The notes under the pieces: generated by a model | The model's database searches: none | What the model was told of the DNA's origin: nothing | The model's input: only the letters and a program-made list of their open reading frames with translations | Program-made: the position numbers and the translations under genes | Assembly: GCA_900099715.1 (NCBI GenBank) | Contig: FMTG01000002.1 | Coordinates: 62,001 to 126,000, forward strand | Direction: 5' to 3' | DNA length: 64,000 nucleotides | Origin: Ruminococcaceae bacterium YRB3002 | Lineage (GTDB): Bacteria > Bacillota > Clostridia > Saccharofermentanales > Saccharofermentanaceae | Part shown: positions 9,004-17,989 of the stretch, piece by piece | Numbering within the stretch: position 1 is the first letter of the stretch | Layout: each line of letters begins with the position of its first letter

Positions 9004-9759
9004 ATGGCATCTGGTTTTGAAGACAATGAGAAGATCAACAAGCTGCCACAGGAAGGCGTTCACTGCTTTCCTGCAAGCGCCAAGCAGATCAACGGCAGAA
9101 GGGTGATCACTGCGATACTGTTCGTAGTGTTTGCCTGCATCGCAATCTACGGATTTGCCAAGATGGGTTCGCTCCTGCCCGCCGCGATAATCGGTGCGAT
9201 CGGTGCAGTCGTCGTGCTCCTGGTATTCATTCAGACATTCCTCATCGCGAAATTCAGAGTCGCAGTCGACTATAACGAGAAGAATGTTGTTCTCAGGTTC
9301 AGATACAGTACGATCAAGATTCCTTTCGAGAGCTTTGACGCAAGGGATGGCGAGCCCGATAAGGCCGAGCAGCTTATCGACAAGAACATGAGTGCCGAGA
9401 AAGCAATGTATCTCGTTCTCGACAACGTATTTGAGGATGCATGTTTCCAGACTTCCACAAGAGATCTGGCATCCAAGGAGGACTTCATGAAACTTCGTGA
9501 AGAGACTTTCGCGATCGCAGAGGCATATGGTGCACGCAACAGCGAGAATAAGGTCCGTTTCTGGAACGAGTCTGAGAAGGATACTGATATCGATGACGAC
9601 GACATTGCTTCCATCGTTGAGGAGGCCAAGGCTGCTACAGGCGGCGGATGCAATGACATCATCGAAGAGCCTGAAGAAGAGGCGGAGACTCCTGATGAGG
9701 CCCCCGAGGCAGATACAGAAGCAGAATCAGATACTGAAGAAAAGACGGATGAGGAGTAA
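9004..9759 (+). CDS. Membrane protein with acidic C-terminal tail
   Basis: A 251-residue protein I do not recognise by name. Two hydrophobic segments lie near residues 32-52 and 58-80, followed by a cytoplasmic beta-rich part (FRVAVDYNEKNVVLRFRYSTIKIPFESFD) resembling the pleckstrin-like domains of YcxB-type small membrane proteins. The last 60 residues are very acidic (many Glu, Asp). Its layout recalls the 177-residue protein at 18666. AGGAGG lies before the start. It ends one base before the lipoprotein PLP enzyme, which suggests one operon. Confidence 0.6.
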   Translation: MASGFEDNEKINKLPQEGVHCFPASAKQINGRRVITAILFVVFACIAIYGFAKMGSLLPAAIIGAIGAVVVLLVFIQTFLIAKFRVAVDYNEKNVVLRFRYSTIKIPFESFDARDGEPDKAEQLIDKNMSAEKAMYLVLDNVFEDACFQTSTRDLASKEDFMKLREETFAIAEAYGARNSENKVRFWNESEKDTDIDDDDIASIVEEAKAATGGGCNDIIEEPEEEAETPDEAPEADTEAESDTEEKTDEE

Positions 9760-9760
9760 T

Positions 9761-11296
9761 ATGAATAAGTTTATCAGAAAAACAGTTTCATCAGCTTTGA
9801 TCGTCGGCATGACAGTATCATGTATGACGGCTTGTACACAGACAGGGGAGACTCAGCAGTCTGAGACATCCCAGTCTGAGCAGACGCAGCAGACTGAGCA
9901 GTCACAGGAGACACAGCCTTCCGGTGACGTGAAGTATACGATCGACAATATCCGACAGTACGTTGTAGGTGTTGACGAGCCCGTTACACTGGAGGATGGA
10001 ACACAGAGACCGCTTATAAACTTTGATAATGCAGCTACAACGCCGGCATTCCGTCCCGTTATGGACGAAGTTGATGCCAAGCTTGAGACATATGGATCGA
10101 TCGGACGCGGCTATTCCATAAAATCAAACATCTCTACCGAGATATATGAGGATACCAGATACAAGGTGCTCGACTTTGTTAATGCAGATGATATGGAGTA
10201 CACCTGTGTATTCGTTAACAACACCACTGACGGACTTAACAAGCTTGCTTCCGCACTTGTCGAGAGCCCCGATGATCTTGTTCTTGCTACCCGTATCGAG
10301 CACCATGCCAACGATCTGTCCTGGCGTGAGCGCTGCAAGGTCATCTATGCCGAGGTCGATGATCAGGGCCGTGTGAAGTATGATGATATTGAGCGTCTTC
10401 TCAATGAGAATCCCCAGGTAAAATATGTTACGGTAACAGCTGCATCTAATGTAACAGGTTATGTAACAGATGTTCACCGTGTTGCCAAGATGGCTCACGA
10501 ACATGGTGCCAAGATCGTTGTTGACGGAGCTCAGATCGTAGCACACAGAGCTTTCTCTATGAAGGGCGATACCCCTGAAGAGAATATCGATTTTCTTGTA
10601 TTCTCTGCACACAAGATGTATTCGCCCTATGGCGGCGGTGCTATCGTCGGTCTCACAGACGTTCTTAATGAACATATGCCTGAGTTTTACGGCGGCGGTA
10701 TCGTTGATATCGTTTCTGACTACGATGTATCCTATAAGCCCGCACCTGCGCTCTACGAGGCAGGTTCACCCAACTACCCCGGTGTAGTAGGTCTCGGTGC
10801 TGCTATCGATGTTCTTAAGGAAGTTGGATTTGATTCTATCCAGGATCATGAGCAGGTTCTTATCCGCAGGATGATCGATGGTCTTCTGAAGCTTGATAAT
10901 GTTATTGTTTACGGTGATACAGAGAATATAAGTGACAGGGTTGGAGTTGTTACGTTCAATTTCACTGATGCGAACTCTGCGATACTTGCGACAAAACTTA
11001 CTGATCTTGGTCTCGCAACACGCCGTGGTGCTTTCTGCGCACATCCGTACGTGTGGAGACTGATGGGAATCTCTGATGAGGATGCCAAGACCTACGAGGG
11101 ATGCGTAAGCTCCAAGACTCCCGGCATGATCCGTGTCAGCTTCGGTATCTATAATACTGAGGCGGAAGTTGACGAATTCCTGGAGTTGCTTAGTGAAGCT
11201 CTTATAGATATGCGCGAGAATTCACATCCGATAATCGGCGGTGACATCGACGATTATGAGGCGTTCCTGGAGGCTGATGCGAATCCGGCATTCTAA
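9761..11296 (+). CDS. Lipoprotein-tagged class V aminotransferase/cysteine desulfurase-like PLP enzyme
   Basis: A 511-residue protein starting at the ATG right after the previous stop; a longer upstream frame only shadows the neighbouring gene. The N-terminus is a lipoprotein signal: basic start, hydrophobic stretch, and a cysteine at residue 25 in MTAC. A Ser/Thr/Gln/Glu-rich linker (to about residue 55) follows, then a full class V aminotransferase fold: INFDNAATTPAF at the start, NNTTDGLN, VDGAQIVAHR, the PLP-lysine motif FSAHKMYSPYGGG (K285) and the GAFCAHP block holding C426, where cysteine desulfurases carry their catalytic cysteine. Such enzymes normally work in the cytoplasm. Export is inferred from the signal; substrate is unknown. 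Confidence 0.82.
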   Translation: MNKFIRKTVSSALIVGMTVSCMTACTQTGETQQSETSQSEQTQQTEQSQETQPSGDVKYTIDNIRQYVVGVDEPVTLEDGTQRPLINFDNAATTPAFRPVMDEVDAKLETYGSIGRGYSIKSNISTEIYEDTRYKVLDFVNADDMEYTCVFVNNTTDGLNKLASALVESPDDLVLATRIEHHANDLSWRERCKVIYAEVDDQGRVKYDDIERLLNENPQVKYVTVTAASNVTGYVTDVHRVAKMAHEHGAKIVVDGAQIVAHRAFSMKGDTPEENIDFLVFSAHKMYSPYGGGAIVGLTDVLNEHMPEFYGGGIVDIVSDYDVSYKPAPALYEAGSPNYPGVVGLGAAIDVLKEVGFDSIQDHEQVLIRRMIDGLLKLDNVIVYGDTENISDRVGVVTFNFTDANSAILATKLTDLGLATRRGAFCAHPYVWRLMGISDEDAKTYEGCVSSKTPGMIRVSFGIYNTEAEVDEFLELLSEALIDMRENSHPIIGGDIDDYEAFLEADANPAF

Positions 11297-11328
11297 CCGG
11301 TTTGCTGGTTAAAGTTAGTTGATATGAG

Positions 11329-11359
11329 AGACTGCACCGGAAGAAGGTGTGGTCTTTTC
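11329..11359. terminator. Bidirectional terminator between convergent genes
   Basis: AGACTGCACC (11329-11338) pairs with GGTGTGGTCT (11345-11354) and is followed by TTTTCATTT. It lies between the plus-strand PLP lipoprotein and the end of the minus-strand pseudouridine synthase. Confidence 0.75.
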
Positions 11360-12083
11360 ATTTATTTCCGGTCAGCCCGCGTACTTCCTCGGAAGTCAGG
11401 CGTCTAACTTCGCCGACCTTCATCGAACCCAGAACGATATTCATAAACCGTACCCTGCGAAGCTTGACAACGCGGTAACCAAGATACTCACACATCCTTC
11501 TGATCTGCCGGTTGAGCCCCTGATGGAGCACTATCCTGAACCGGCGTGACCCCAGGATCTCTACTTCACATGGCAGTGTTGTCTGACCAAGTATGGGGAG
11601 GCCTGACGACATCCGTTCCGCAAAATCAGCAGCTAAAGGCTTATCAACAGATACGATATACTCTTTCTCGTGATTATTCTCGGCACGAAGGAGGGTGTTA
11701 ACGATATCACCGTTATTTGTCAGCAGTATCAGTCCTGATGAATTCTTATCGAGACGGCCGACAGGGAAGATGCGTTCAGGGTATCCGATGTAGTCGATGA
11801 TGTTGGAGGGGTCTCTGGTATCAGTCGTACACGTAACACCGAGAGGCTTGTAAAATGCCAGATAGATATCATCGGAATGGGGAAGGACCTTCTTACCGTC
11901 AAGTTCGACCACATCTCCGGGGAAAACAACAGAACCAAGCTCTGCCACGGTACCGTTGATAACGACACGCCCTTCAGATATCAGTTTATCGGCGCCGCGT
12001 CTGGAACAGGACCCCGACCCGCTCAGATATTTATTTATCCTGATGCCTTCTGACGATCCACGATCGCTGTTATTTCCAGGCAT
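11358..12083 (-). CDS. RsuA/RluF-type pseudouridine synthase
   Basis: A 241-residue RNA-modifying enzyme. Residues about 14-70 form an S4 RNA-binding domain (RINKYLSGSGSCSRRGADKLI). The catalytic motif is VGRLDKNSSGLILLTNNG with the conserved aspartate, and GLNRQIRRMCEYLGY is the C-terminal signature. This family isomerises single uridines in 23S or 16S rRNA; it looks closest to RluF (U2604 region), but site assignment is inference. Its start overlaps the end of the histidine kinase gene by 14 bases, so it is translationally coupled to the two-component system. Confidence 0.88.
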   Translation of the reverse strand: MPGNNSDRGSSEGIRINKYLSGSGSCSRRGADKLISEGRVVINGTVAELGSVVFPGDVVELDGKKVLPHSDDIYLAFYKPLGVTCTTDTRDPSNIIDYIGYPERIFPVGRLDKNSSGLILLTNNGDIVNTLLRAENNHEKEYIVSVDKPLAADFAERMSSGLPILGQTTLPCEVEILGSRRFRIVLHQGLNRQIRRMCEYLGYRVVKLRRVRFMNIVLGSMKVGEVRRLTSEEVRGLTGNK

Positions 12084-13875
12084 CGTAGGATTCCGCCTTT
12101 GTCAGGGTAAACCTGAATGTGGTTCCTTCACCGTAGGTGCTGTCAACCGTGATGTCCTCGCCCATATAGTTCAGAAGCTCTTTCGCGATGGAGAGTCCGA
12201 GGCCCGATCCCTTCTTGCCGCGTGCACGGTCAGCCTTGAAGAAACGGTCGAAGATATGATTGATATCGTATTCGTGTATGCCCTGACCTGTATCAGCGAC
12301 TGAGATATTGACCTTGTTGGAACTCTCGATGAAGTCGGAATAGATAGTGACCGAACCTCCTTCGGGGGTGTATTTCTTGGCATTGTCCAGAAGGATTATC
12401 AGTACCTGTTCAACACGGTCCGGGTTGCCCATAACGGTAGGGAGCCTGCCGGAATTGAACTTGACTTTGAAGTTGATGCCGGACTCCTTCATGATAGGAC
12501 GGAACTTGGTCTCCAGGTCCTCCAGCAACGTGTTGATATCGAAAGGGAAACTCTTGAAAGCAACTGCTCTGGACTGCAGCTTGGAAAGTTCCAGCATGTC
12601 ATCGATCAGTCTGGACAGACGCATTGTCTCGTTGAGTATGATGTTGTAGTAACGAAGCTTGTCTTCCTCCTTCTTGACCATTCCGTCAGCAAGAGGCTCG
12701 ATCAGACCTCGCAGAGTCTGAAGGGGAGTGCGGAGCTCGTGTGAGATGTTGGATACATAATCACGTCTCGTTCTCTCAAGCTTCTGCTCGTCGTAGATAT
12801 CACGGAAGAATCCGATGGCACCAACGCACTTGCCGTCCTGATCCAGCTTCGGAACGATGTTGGACAGATACGCATATTCGGGACCTTCCACTGTGCGCTG
12901 CTTGTTCTGACCGTCAGCGATACACTCGTCAAAGTCATTCCATATCTCATCGAAAGGTATCAGCTGGAGTCTCTCGGTAAACAGATTGCTTATGTGCGCG
13001 TTGGAGAATATTGTCCTGGCCTCGTTGTTGACAACGATTGGGACTGCACGCTGGTCAACAACAACGATTCCCTCAGATATGACATTAAAGATATCCTCGA
13101 GTCTGTTACGCTCGATCGTAAGCTCGTTGATGGATTCCGAGAGCCTGTCGGCAAGTATGTTGAACGAAGCGCCAAGCTCTCCGATCTCGCCTTTGTGTGT
13201 CTCGTCAGCACGGATCGACAGGTTGCCCTGACCGAACTGCTTTGCAACCTCATTGATGTTCTGGATAGGGAGGATGATCTGGTTTACCATGATATACGAG
13301 GGAATGAGCATCGCCATAGCGGCAAGAAGAGTGGACAGGGCGAGGATGTTGATGAATGCTGTGATTACCTCGTCAAAGTCCTTTACGGTGGATATAGTAC
13401 AGATGTACAGGGGCTCACTGTCAATATCGAGCATACAGCGCGTGATGAGTATCTTCTCTCCGCTTTGAGTTGAATTTATCAGTACATAATAGACTTCACG
13501 GGAATTCTGATCGCTGAGAGGAGAACCTTTGATATAGTCAAGTGCCAGATCCACCTGTTCTCTGCTCAGGACCATTCTCTTGCTGGAGGTCATATCTACA
13601 ACATTTGCATCCTTGTCAAGCAGGAACACGTCTTTGTTCGTCATGAATGAAGAGTCGAAGATCATTCTTCTGAACTGTTCATCCGTGATTATCGACGGCG
13701 TGGTATGGATCGCCTCGTAAATTCCTTCCGTCTGTTCGACAGTCCTCTGAACCTCGTTATTAATGGTAACGTTACGGCCTGCGAGAAGGAATGCAACCAG
13801 TGTGAGAAAGGTTGATGCCACCAGTGCACCGATCACCAGCGTCATGGTTCTTCTCAGAAGCGTGCTTTGAAACAT
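12070..13875 (-). CDS. Membrane sensor histidine kinase (PhoR/WalK-like)
   Basis: A 601-residue sensor kinase. A membrane segment near residues 11-32 and another near 181-203 enclose an extracytoplasmic sensor domain of about 150 residues. A HAMP linker, a PAS-like domain (EGIVVVDQRAVPIVVNNEA), the HisKA box VSNISHELRTPLQTLRG with the phospho-accepting His, and a HATPase domain (N box LLDNAKKYTP, G boxes DTGQGI and GSGLGLSI) follow. It shares one base with the response regulator stop, so the pair is a cognate system. The order matches PhoPR/WalKR-like systems, but the signal is unknown. Confidence 0.93.
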   Translation of the reverse strand: MFQSTLLRRTMTLVIGALVASTFLTLVAFLLAGRNVTINNEVQRTVEQTEGIYEAIHTTPSIITDEQFRRMIFDSSFMTNKDVFLLDKDANVVDMTSSKRMVLSREQVDLALDYIKGSPLSDQNSREVYYVLINSTQSGEKILITRCMLDIDSEPLYICTISTVKDFDEVITAFINILALSTLLAAMAMLIPSYIMVNQIILPIQNINEVAKQFGQGNLSIRADETHKGEIGELGASFNILADRLSESINELTIERNRLEDIFNVISEGIVVVDQRAVPIVVNNEARTIFSNAHISNLFTERLQLIPFDEIWNDFDECIADGQNKQRTVEGPEYAYLSNIVPKLDQDGKCVGAIGFFRDIYDEQKLERTRRDYVSNISHELRTPLQTLRGLIEPLADGMVKKEEDKLRYYNIILNETMRLSRLIDDMLELSKLQSRAVAFKSFPFDINTLLEDLETKFRPIMKESGINFKVKFNSGRLPTVMGNPDRVEQVLIILLDNAKKYTPEGGSVTIYSDFIESSNKVNISVADTGQGIHEYDINHIFDRFFKADRARGKKGSGLGLSIAKELLNYMGEDITVDSTYGEGTTFRFTLTKAESYDAWK

Positions 13876-14564
13876 TACAGAACCTCAAACTTGTATCCGA
13901 CACCGTAAACAGTCTGAATATTCCACCTTGCTCCGTCAACATTTACTTTCTGACGGATCCTCTTGATATGAGTATCGACAGTCCTTGCATCGCCCTGATA
14001 GCTCTCTCCCCAGATGGCAGTGATTATCTGCTCGCGGTTATAGACCTGTCCGGGATGGGAAGCAAGGAAGTGCAGTATCTCGACCTCCTTGGGTGTAAAG
14101 GGGATGATGTCGTCCTTGATCTTTACAACGTAATTGCTGACATTGATCTCCAGATCGTAGAACTTAAGTATCGACGAATTGTCGCCTGAATCGCCGATCC
14201 TTCTCAGGACCACCTTAATCCTGGCGATTACTTCACGGGGAGAGAATGGCTTAACGATATAATCGTCAGCTCCAAGCTCCAGACCCAGGATCCTGTCGAT
14301 CTCGTCACCCTTGGCAGACAGGAAGATAATGGGCGTAGTAATGGTCTTGCGTGCTTCCTTACATACATCGATGCCGCTCATCTCAGGCATCATGATATCG
14401 AGCAGGATAAGATCCGGATTTGTCGTAAGAATGAGGTTAAGGGCCTCAGCTCCATCGTAAGCGTCTGAATGAGTAAAATTCTCGTTGTCAAAATACAGAG
14501 CCAGTGACTCGTGAACGACCGGATCATCGTCACATATAAGAATATGCGGTGAAGACATTCTCAA
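13875..14564 (-). CDS. OmpR/PhoB-family response regulator
   Basis: A 229-residue regulator. The receiver domain has acidic DDDP near the start, the phosphorylation site in DLILLDIMMPEMSG, and the conserved lysine in DYIVKPFSPREV. The C-terminal winged-helix domain contains VDTHIKRIRQKV and VYGVGYKF. It is the first gene of the minus-strand operon with the kinase and pseudouridine synthase. GAGGGGG precedes its ATG and a TATAAT (minus strand, 14592-14597) lies about 28 bases upstream, so the operon promoter is in the 14565-14745 gap shared with the divergent lipoprotein gene. Confidence 0.95.
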   Translation of the reverse strand: MRMSSPHILICDDDPVVHESLALYFDNENFTHSDAYDGAEALNLILTTNPDLILLDIMMPEMSGIDVCKEARKTITTPIIFLSAKGDEIDRILGLELGADDYIVKPFSPREVIARIKVVLRRIGDSGDNSSILKFYDLEINVSNYVVKIKDDIIPFTPKEVEILHFLASHPGQVYNREQIITAIWGESYQGDARTVDTHIKRIRQKVNVDGARWNIQTVYGVGYKFEVL

Positions 14565-14591
14565 TTCCCCCTCGAAAAACGCATTTTAATC

Positions 14592-14597
14592 ATTATA
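14592..14597 (-). promoter_or_regulatory. -10 box for the two-component operon
   Basis: TATAAT on the minus strand, about 28 bases before the response regulator start, inside an AT-rich divergent intergenic region. The -35 box is not convincing. Confidence 0.4.
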
Positions 14598-14745
14598 ACT
14601 TATTTCGCGACACAATTGCATATAAAAACTTTCTCAATACTCTAAATGTTGTATTTTTTGCTACTGTTGTAATTTTCCGCAAATGAATTAAAATATACTA
14701 GTTACTTATAACAAAAGTGATTCACACAATATGGAGGTGGGTTGA

Positions 14746-16119
14746 ATGATCAACAGCAAAAAGATCTTGGCCGTTGTACTTGCAGGTACACTCGCTCTGT
14801 CCTGTGCAGCATGTACTTCGATCAATAAAGAAGACGTCATCGATGCAGCTGAATCGTTCGCTAAGGCAGTTGCAGCGCTTGATGGCAAGAAGATGCTGAA
14901 GCAGATCGACGACATCAAGGATTCCAAGGCTGACCAGATCAAGAACAAGCTCAGCATGTCTGATCTTGATCCCGATGAGGCTGCGGTTAAGAAGGCTATA
15001 GCAGACACCATTACTTATGAGGTGGATGAGGACTCTGTGCAGGCCGGCAAGAGCAATGACGAAGCTACCGTAGATGTTGTTTTTACGATGGTTGATTATG
15101 CAAAGGTCCTTACGGATGACATTACCACAAAGGACGATATGATCGATGCTATCAAGGACAGCAAGAAGACAAAGGAGTATGAGGTTACTTTCGAACTCGT
15201 AGCTGACGACGGAGACTGGCTTATTGCTGAGGATACACTGGGAGAACTCGGTTCCCTCTACGATTTCCTTGATTATGAGCTGAGCATCGGCGGTGCAAGC
15301 GGCAACGTTATCGATATGATCGACCACACAAGCTGGTGGATGAGCGGTGTTGACGATAACTACACAAACGCTACATATATCGAGTTTGACGTATGGTTCA
15401 CGGATAACCCGAACGTCAGCGTTTACTATACAGTAGATAAGGACGGTTCCCAGGTATATCAGAGCGACGTTCAGACATTCAGCGGATCTTATTTCGAGGC
15501 TAAGTATTCCGATGAACAGAATGCCCAGATGAATAATGGCTATATTGCTGCAGGCACATACAAGATCGTTGTATTTACAGCAGACGGAACACAGATCGCA
15601 GATGGCAGCACTACAGTAACAGTTGATGCTACTACTCCTACAACGACCACATCCGGCAGCGACACTTCAACAGAGTTCTACACGATCCATGACGGCTCTT
15701 TCGCTGACATCAAGGAGATCGGCTGGTGGGATTACGGTGTCGATGATGACGGTGACGGTGAGAACGATCACGGTTCTATGGCACAGGATGGTGTTTACTG
15801 CATCGATACAGAGATCATCGCATTCTCCATCGAGCTGAATAAGGAAGCAGATGATATCTATTACGCTTACTACTTCCTGCCGGGTGAGGATGTCGATGCT
15901 TCCAACATTGACTACTCCAATCCTACATTCGCAGATACTATTTCTGCAACATCTTACGGCAACGGTACGATCTACTATAACATCGACTATGAGCCCGACA
16001 AGATGGAAGTAGGTACTTACGTGCTCGTTATCGCTAAGGATGCAGGCAGTGTCAGCAATCCTTACGTAACAGCTGTATGTTCAGTAATCTCTTCACCTTC
16101 TTCCGAGTTCATCAACTGA
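14746..16119 (+). CDS. Secreted lipoprotein with two WW-GVDD repeats
   Basis: A 457-residue lipoprotein (signal ending LSCAAC). Residues 25-180 form an alpha/beta domain of the kind often called DUF4878/5105-like, ending with VTFELVADDGDWLI. Two related beta-rich units follow, opening with TSWWMSGVDDN and IGWWDYGVDDDGDG, separated by a Thr/Ser linker of about 20 residues. The next gene encodes a shorter relative with the same core order. A ribosome binding site (GGAGGTGGG) precedes the ATG. Function unknown; a surface-exposed solute- or polymer-binding role is possible. It is divergent from the two-component operon, which might regulate it. Confidence 0.7.
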   Translation: MINSKKILAVVLAGTLALSCAACTSINKEDVIDAAESFAKAVAALDGKKMLKQIDDIKDSKADQIKNKLSMSDLDPDEAAVKKAIADTITYEVDEDSVQAGKSNDEATVDVVFTMVDYAKVLTDDITTKDDMIDAIKDSKKTKEYEVTFELVADDGDWLIAEDTLGELGSLYDFLDYELSIGGASGNVIDMIDHTSWWMSGVDDNYTNATYIEFDVWFTDNPNVSVYYTVDKDGSQVYQSDVQTFSGSYFEAKYSDEQNAQMNNGYIAAGTYKIVVFTADGTQIADGSTTVTVDATTPTTTTSGSDTSTEFYTIHDGSFADIKEIGWWDYGVDDDGDGENDHGSMAQDGVYCIDTEIIAFSIELNKEADDIYYAYYFLPGEDVDASNIDYSNPTFADTISATSYGNGTIYYNIDYEPDKMEVGTYVLVIAKDAGSVSNPYVTAVCSVISSPSSEFIN

Positions 16120-16143
16120 TGACGGAGACGGAATAAAACAGCA

Positions 16144-16176
16144 AGAGGGCTCCTTCCTTCGGGGAGGAGTTCTTTA
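16144..16176 (+). terminator. Intrinsic terminator between the two lipoprotein genes
   Basis: A stem of about ten pairs (GGGCTCCTTCC with GGGAGGAGTTC, some G-U pairs) around a TTCG-type loop, then TTTATTATT. It separates the first lipoprotein from its paralogue. Confidence 0.7.
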
Positions 16177-16195
16177 TTATTACGGATGTTTGGGT

Positions 16196-16209
16196 TATAA
16201 TCACTTTCT
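16196..16209 (+). promoter_or_regulatory. -10 box immediately upstream of the second lipoprotein gene
   Basis: TATAAT at 16196-16201 is eight bases from the ATG at 16210, with no ribosome binding site between. Initiation would fall at or next to the start codon. Confidence 0.4.
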
Positions 16210-17106
16210 ATGGTAAATAGGTTAGGAAATCTGATAACTAGAATAAGTGCGATATTGCTGACTGCTGTTATGGCGGTCAGTGCGGCGGGCTGCGACTCTA
16301 TTCTCGAGAGCATGGCGGTAAATAAGATCGAGTCGATGGTAAATGACACGTTCAGTGAGTTTTTCGACGGGGGATGCAAGGCTGACCTTAATTCCTCAGC
16401 TGCAGATCCGTATGATGTCTCGGAATATATCCAGGAACAGATGGATCTGTACAGATATGGTCTCAGCAAGGCGAAGTTTAAACTGCTGGAGACAACCGTC
16501 AAGCAGAACAGGGAGTCAGGCAAGTGCAAGATAAAGTTCAGCAAGGTTCCGGATTATGATTCCCTTGATCTGTGGATAGCCACAGCCGGTGATTATGAGG
16601 AAGCCATCAGCGGGTGCAAGACAAAGTCATATACAGTTACGCTGAAAGTAACCTTGAACGACAACGGTGACTGGGTGTTTCAGGATCTGACGCCGTTCTT
16701 TGATCTGTTCCTGGCACCATTTGCCGACAGATGTATCCTTGATGATGACGGAAAGCCTGTCAACATCACTTCACGCTATGTGGAATCCTTTCTTGTGGAG
16801 AGTGTCTGGTACGACCCGATGATGTCGAATCCTCTTAAGGATAACGTGCGGGTGGCTCCGGATACGCTTACTAACGTCGTATATTTTAACGAGTGTATGA
16901 ATATGCCTCTTACGGCAAAGCTTTATAAGGACAACGATCAGCTCTGTGAGAAAACGGTTGAACTTGCGGACAGGAATTTCGCGTCATTCAGTTTTTATTC
17001 CGAAATGGATATGGGCAGTAAACTGTTCGGTCCCGGGTCATACCGGATAAAGTTCTATATGGATGACAGGCTTCTTACAGAGTCTCCTGATATTGTGGTG
17101 AGATAA
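16210..17106 (+). CDS. Lipoprotein, paralogue of the preceding gene
   Basis: A 298-residue predicted lipoprotein with a signal ending SAAGC. After about 80 residues comes TKSYTVTLKVTLNDNGDWVFQDLT, which parallels KEYEVTFELVADDGDWLIAEDT in the gene before, then a single C-terminal beta domain (SVWYDPMMSN to SYRIKFYMDDRLL). The two genes thus look like an old duplication; this copy lacks the second C-terminal unit. The start has no ribosome binding site but a -10 box just upstream. One base separates it from the methyltransferase gene. Function unknown. Confidence 0.65.
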   Translation: MVNRLGNLITRISAILLTAVMAVSAAGCDSILESMAVNKIESMVNDTFSEFFDGGCKADLNSSAADPYDVSEYIQEQMDLYRYGLSKAKFKLLETTVKQNRESGKCKIKFSKVPDYDSLDLWIATAGDYEEAISGCKTKSYTVTLKVTLNDNGDWVFQDLTPFFDLFLAPFADRCILDDDGKPVNITSRYVESFLVESVWYDPMMSNPLKDNVRVAPDTLTNVVYFNECMNMPLTAKLYKDNDQLCEKTVELADRNFASFSFYSEMDMGSKLFGPGSYRIKFYMDDRLLTESPDIVVR

Positions 17107-17107
17107 G

Positions 17108-17989
17108 ATGTTCGTTGCTGATAAGTGGAAGGATTTTGAAGTTATAAGCTGCTCCCGTGGTGAGAAATACGAACGGTGGGGCGATATATACCTCAGAAGA
17201 CCGGATCCGCAGGCCATCTGGCCTATAGATGATTTTGAGAAGATATGTAAGCCTCATGCGGTCTACAGCAGGTCATCAAGCGGAGGCGGTTCCTGGACAA
17301 AGCTCAAGTCAATGCCCTCCACATGGAAGATCGGCTATAACTCCCTGGGCAGGGAACTGACCTTTATTATCGAACCTACATCATTTAAGCATACGGGGCT
17401 TTTCCCCGAGCAGGCTGCCAACTGGGATTACTGCGGAAGGCTGATCGATCAGGCTGTGCGGGCGGGACGTAAGGATATCAGGATCCTCAATCTGTTCGCA
17501 TATACCGGTGGTGCTACTGTTGCAGCTTCCGCACATGGTGCTGCAGAGGTCGTTCACGTTGACGCATCGAAAGGCATGATTGCCCGGGCGAAAGAGAACG
17601 TTGCTGCTTCAGGGCTTTCGGATAACTATATCAGATTTATTGCCGAGGACTGTCAGAAGTTCGTGGAGCGCGAGATAAGACGGGGGCGCAGATATGACGG
17701 CATCATCATGGATCCGCCTGCATACGGCAGAGGACCGTCAGGTGAACTGTGGAAACTGGAAGACTCTATATTTGAGTTTGTATCGCGTGCAGGTCTTCTC
17801 CTGTCTGATGATCCGCTGTTTTTCCTGATCAGCTGTTATGCAACCGAGATCACGGGTGAGGCTGTGGCCCAGGTGGCAAAGCTGGCACTTCCTTCCGGCA
17901 ATGTTGAGTGTGGTGAGCTCGGACTTCCCGTAATCCGCCACGATATCTGCCTGCCCTGCGGATATGTTACCAGATGGAGTCCCTTCTGA
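17108..17989 (+). CDS. Class I SAM-dependent RNA methyltransferase (RlmI/RlmK-like)
   Basis: A 293-residue methyltransferase. The SAM-binding motif I is ILNLFAYTGGATVAAS, motif II holds VVHVDASKGMI, and the catalytic-type motif is IMDPPAYGRG. This DPPxxGRG form is typical of RlmI/RlmK-like enzymes that methylate 23S rRNA bases. The N-terminal part (EKYERWGDIYLRRPDPQAIW) fits that family, but no PUA domain is apparent, so it is a short form. Its TGA overlaps the ATG of the RluA-like gene, which pairs two RNA-modification genes in one operon. Confidence 0.82.
   Translation: MFVADKWKDFEVISCSRGEKYERWGDIYLRRPDPQAIWPIDDFEKICKPHAVYSRSSSGGGSWTKLKSMPSTWKIGYNSLGRELTFIIEPTSFKHTGLFPEQAANWDYCGRLIDQAVRAGRKDIRILNLFAYTGGATVAASAHGAAEVVHVDASKGMIARAKENVAASGLSDNYIRFIAEDCQKFVEREIRRGRRYDGIIMDPPAYGRGPSGELWKLEDSIFEFVSRAGLLLSDDPLFFLISCYATEITGEAVAQVAKLALPSGNVECGELGLPVIRHDICLPCGYVTRWSPF

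Noticed and set aside
9497-9760. Upstream extension of the PLP lipoprotein into the previous gene
   Set aside because: Would overlap a good gene by 260 bases and bury the lipoprotein signal; the ATG at 9761 gives a standard signal.
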